The translations under genes were made by a program, and so were the position numbers. From contig CAYWJW010000018.1 of NCBI GenBank assembly GCA_964458795.1, forward strand, positions 1 through 29,961: a DNA stretch of 29,961 nt. The letters run 5' to 3'. Positions 29,920 to 29,961 of this stretch are shown here, piece after piece (positions within the stretch are counted from its first letter, which is position 1; each line of letters begins with the position of its first letter). The notes beneath the pieces were generated by a model that saw only the letters and a program-made list of their open reading frames with translations, had not been told where the DNA came from and made no database searches. This DNA is from JAJTHY01 sp964458795 (GTDB lineage: Bacteria; Pseudomonadota; Alphaproteobacteria; Rickettsiales; Midichloriaceae).

Positions 29920-29961
29920 ATGGATAAGAAAAAAAGTTATTCTGTTAAAGTAAATGCTTAT
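29920..29961 (+). CDS. Start of an unknown gene, cut by the window end
   Basis: ATG at 29920 opens MDKKKSYSVKVNAY and runs off the window after 14 codons. It lies 12 nt after the small membrane peptide and in the same direction, so they may form an operon. Nothing more can be said about its product. Confidence 0.4.
   Translation, partial: MDKKKSYSVKVNAY

Noticed and set aside
1..29961. tRNA or rRNA genes
   Set aside because: No cloverleaf-like or rRNA-like stretch was recognised by eye; a covariance search would be decisive.

Overview
This is an AT-rich window, probably from an obligate or facultative intracellular alphaproteobacterium. A Rickettsiales member of the amoeba-associated Midichloriaceae type fits best, but taxonomy is an inference. 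The reasons are the base composition, many decaying genes next to intact accessory genes, toxin-antitoxin pairs, a Rickettsiales-like LuxR helix-turn-helix remnant, and very large effector-like proteins. No housekeeping locus fixes the placement, and a Legionellales-like host cannot be excluded.

Left flank (1-4.4 kb): the 3' end of a VOC (glyoxalase-fold) gene, a relic of a small membrane-peptide gene, a 78-codon hypothetical gene, a frameshifted LuxR-type regulator, an SDR oxidoreductase whose catalytic Tyr is replaced by Asn, a second small-peptide relic, a helical 227-residue protein of unknown function, and a BrnA/BrnT-like toxin-antitoxin pair. A family of short hairpin repeats lies in the intergenic gaps.

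Centre (4.4-26.6 kb): a minus-strand gene of about 700 codons with a possible permuted papain-like (YiiX/C92) C-terminal domain; a compact VapB-VapC-serine recombinase operon; a GNAT acetyltransferase preceded by an overlapping mini-ORF; then the main feature, two giant, uninterrupted, divergently transcribed genes of 2735 and 2788 codons sharing a 251-bp promoter region. The two giants are diverged paralogs. Both carry a macrodomain/PARG-like module with a GCG loop and an Asp-rich loop, a shared central core, a module ending near the C-terminus (tandemly duplicated in one, single in the other), and a C-terminal pair of hydrophobic helices. A module at the N-terminus of one is at the C-terminus of the other, so the domain order is permuted. 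A 296-codon membrane-associated hypothetical gene follows, pointing back at the second giant.

Right flank (26.6-30 kb): a truncated Tn3-type resolvase start with res-like dyads, cut off by an IS6-family element whose transposase has two nonsense codons and whose left end is missing; a umuDC error-prone polymerase operon behind an operator-like dyad; an intact copy of the small membrane peptide; and the first codons of another gene.

The giant pair may act as host-directed effectors or as a two-component toxin/ADP-ribose-processing system; the sequence does not decide which. Mobile and decaying genes surround them, while their roughly 16.5 kb of reading frame is intact, which argues for selection on these proteins.
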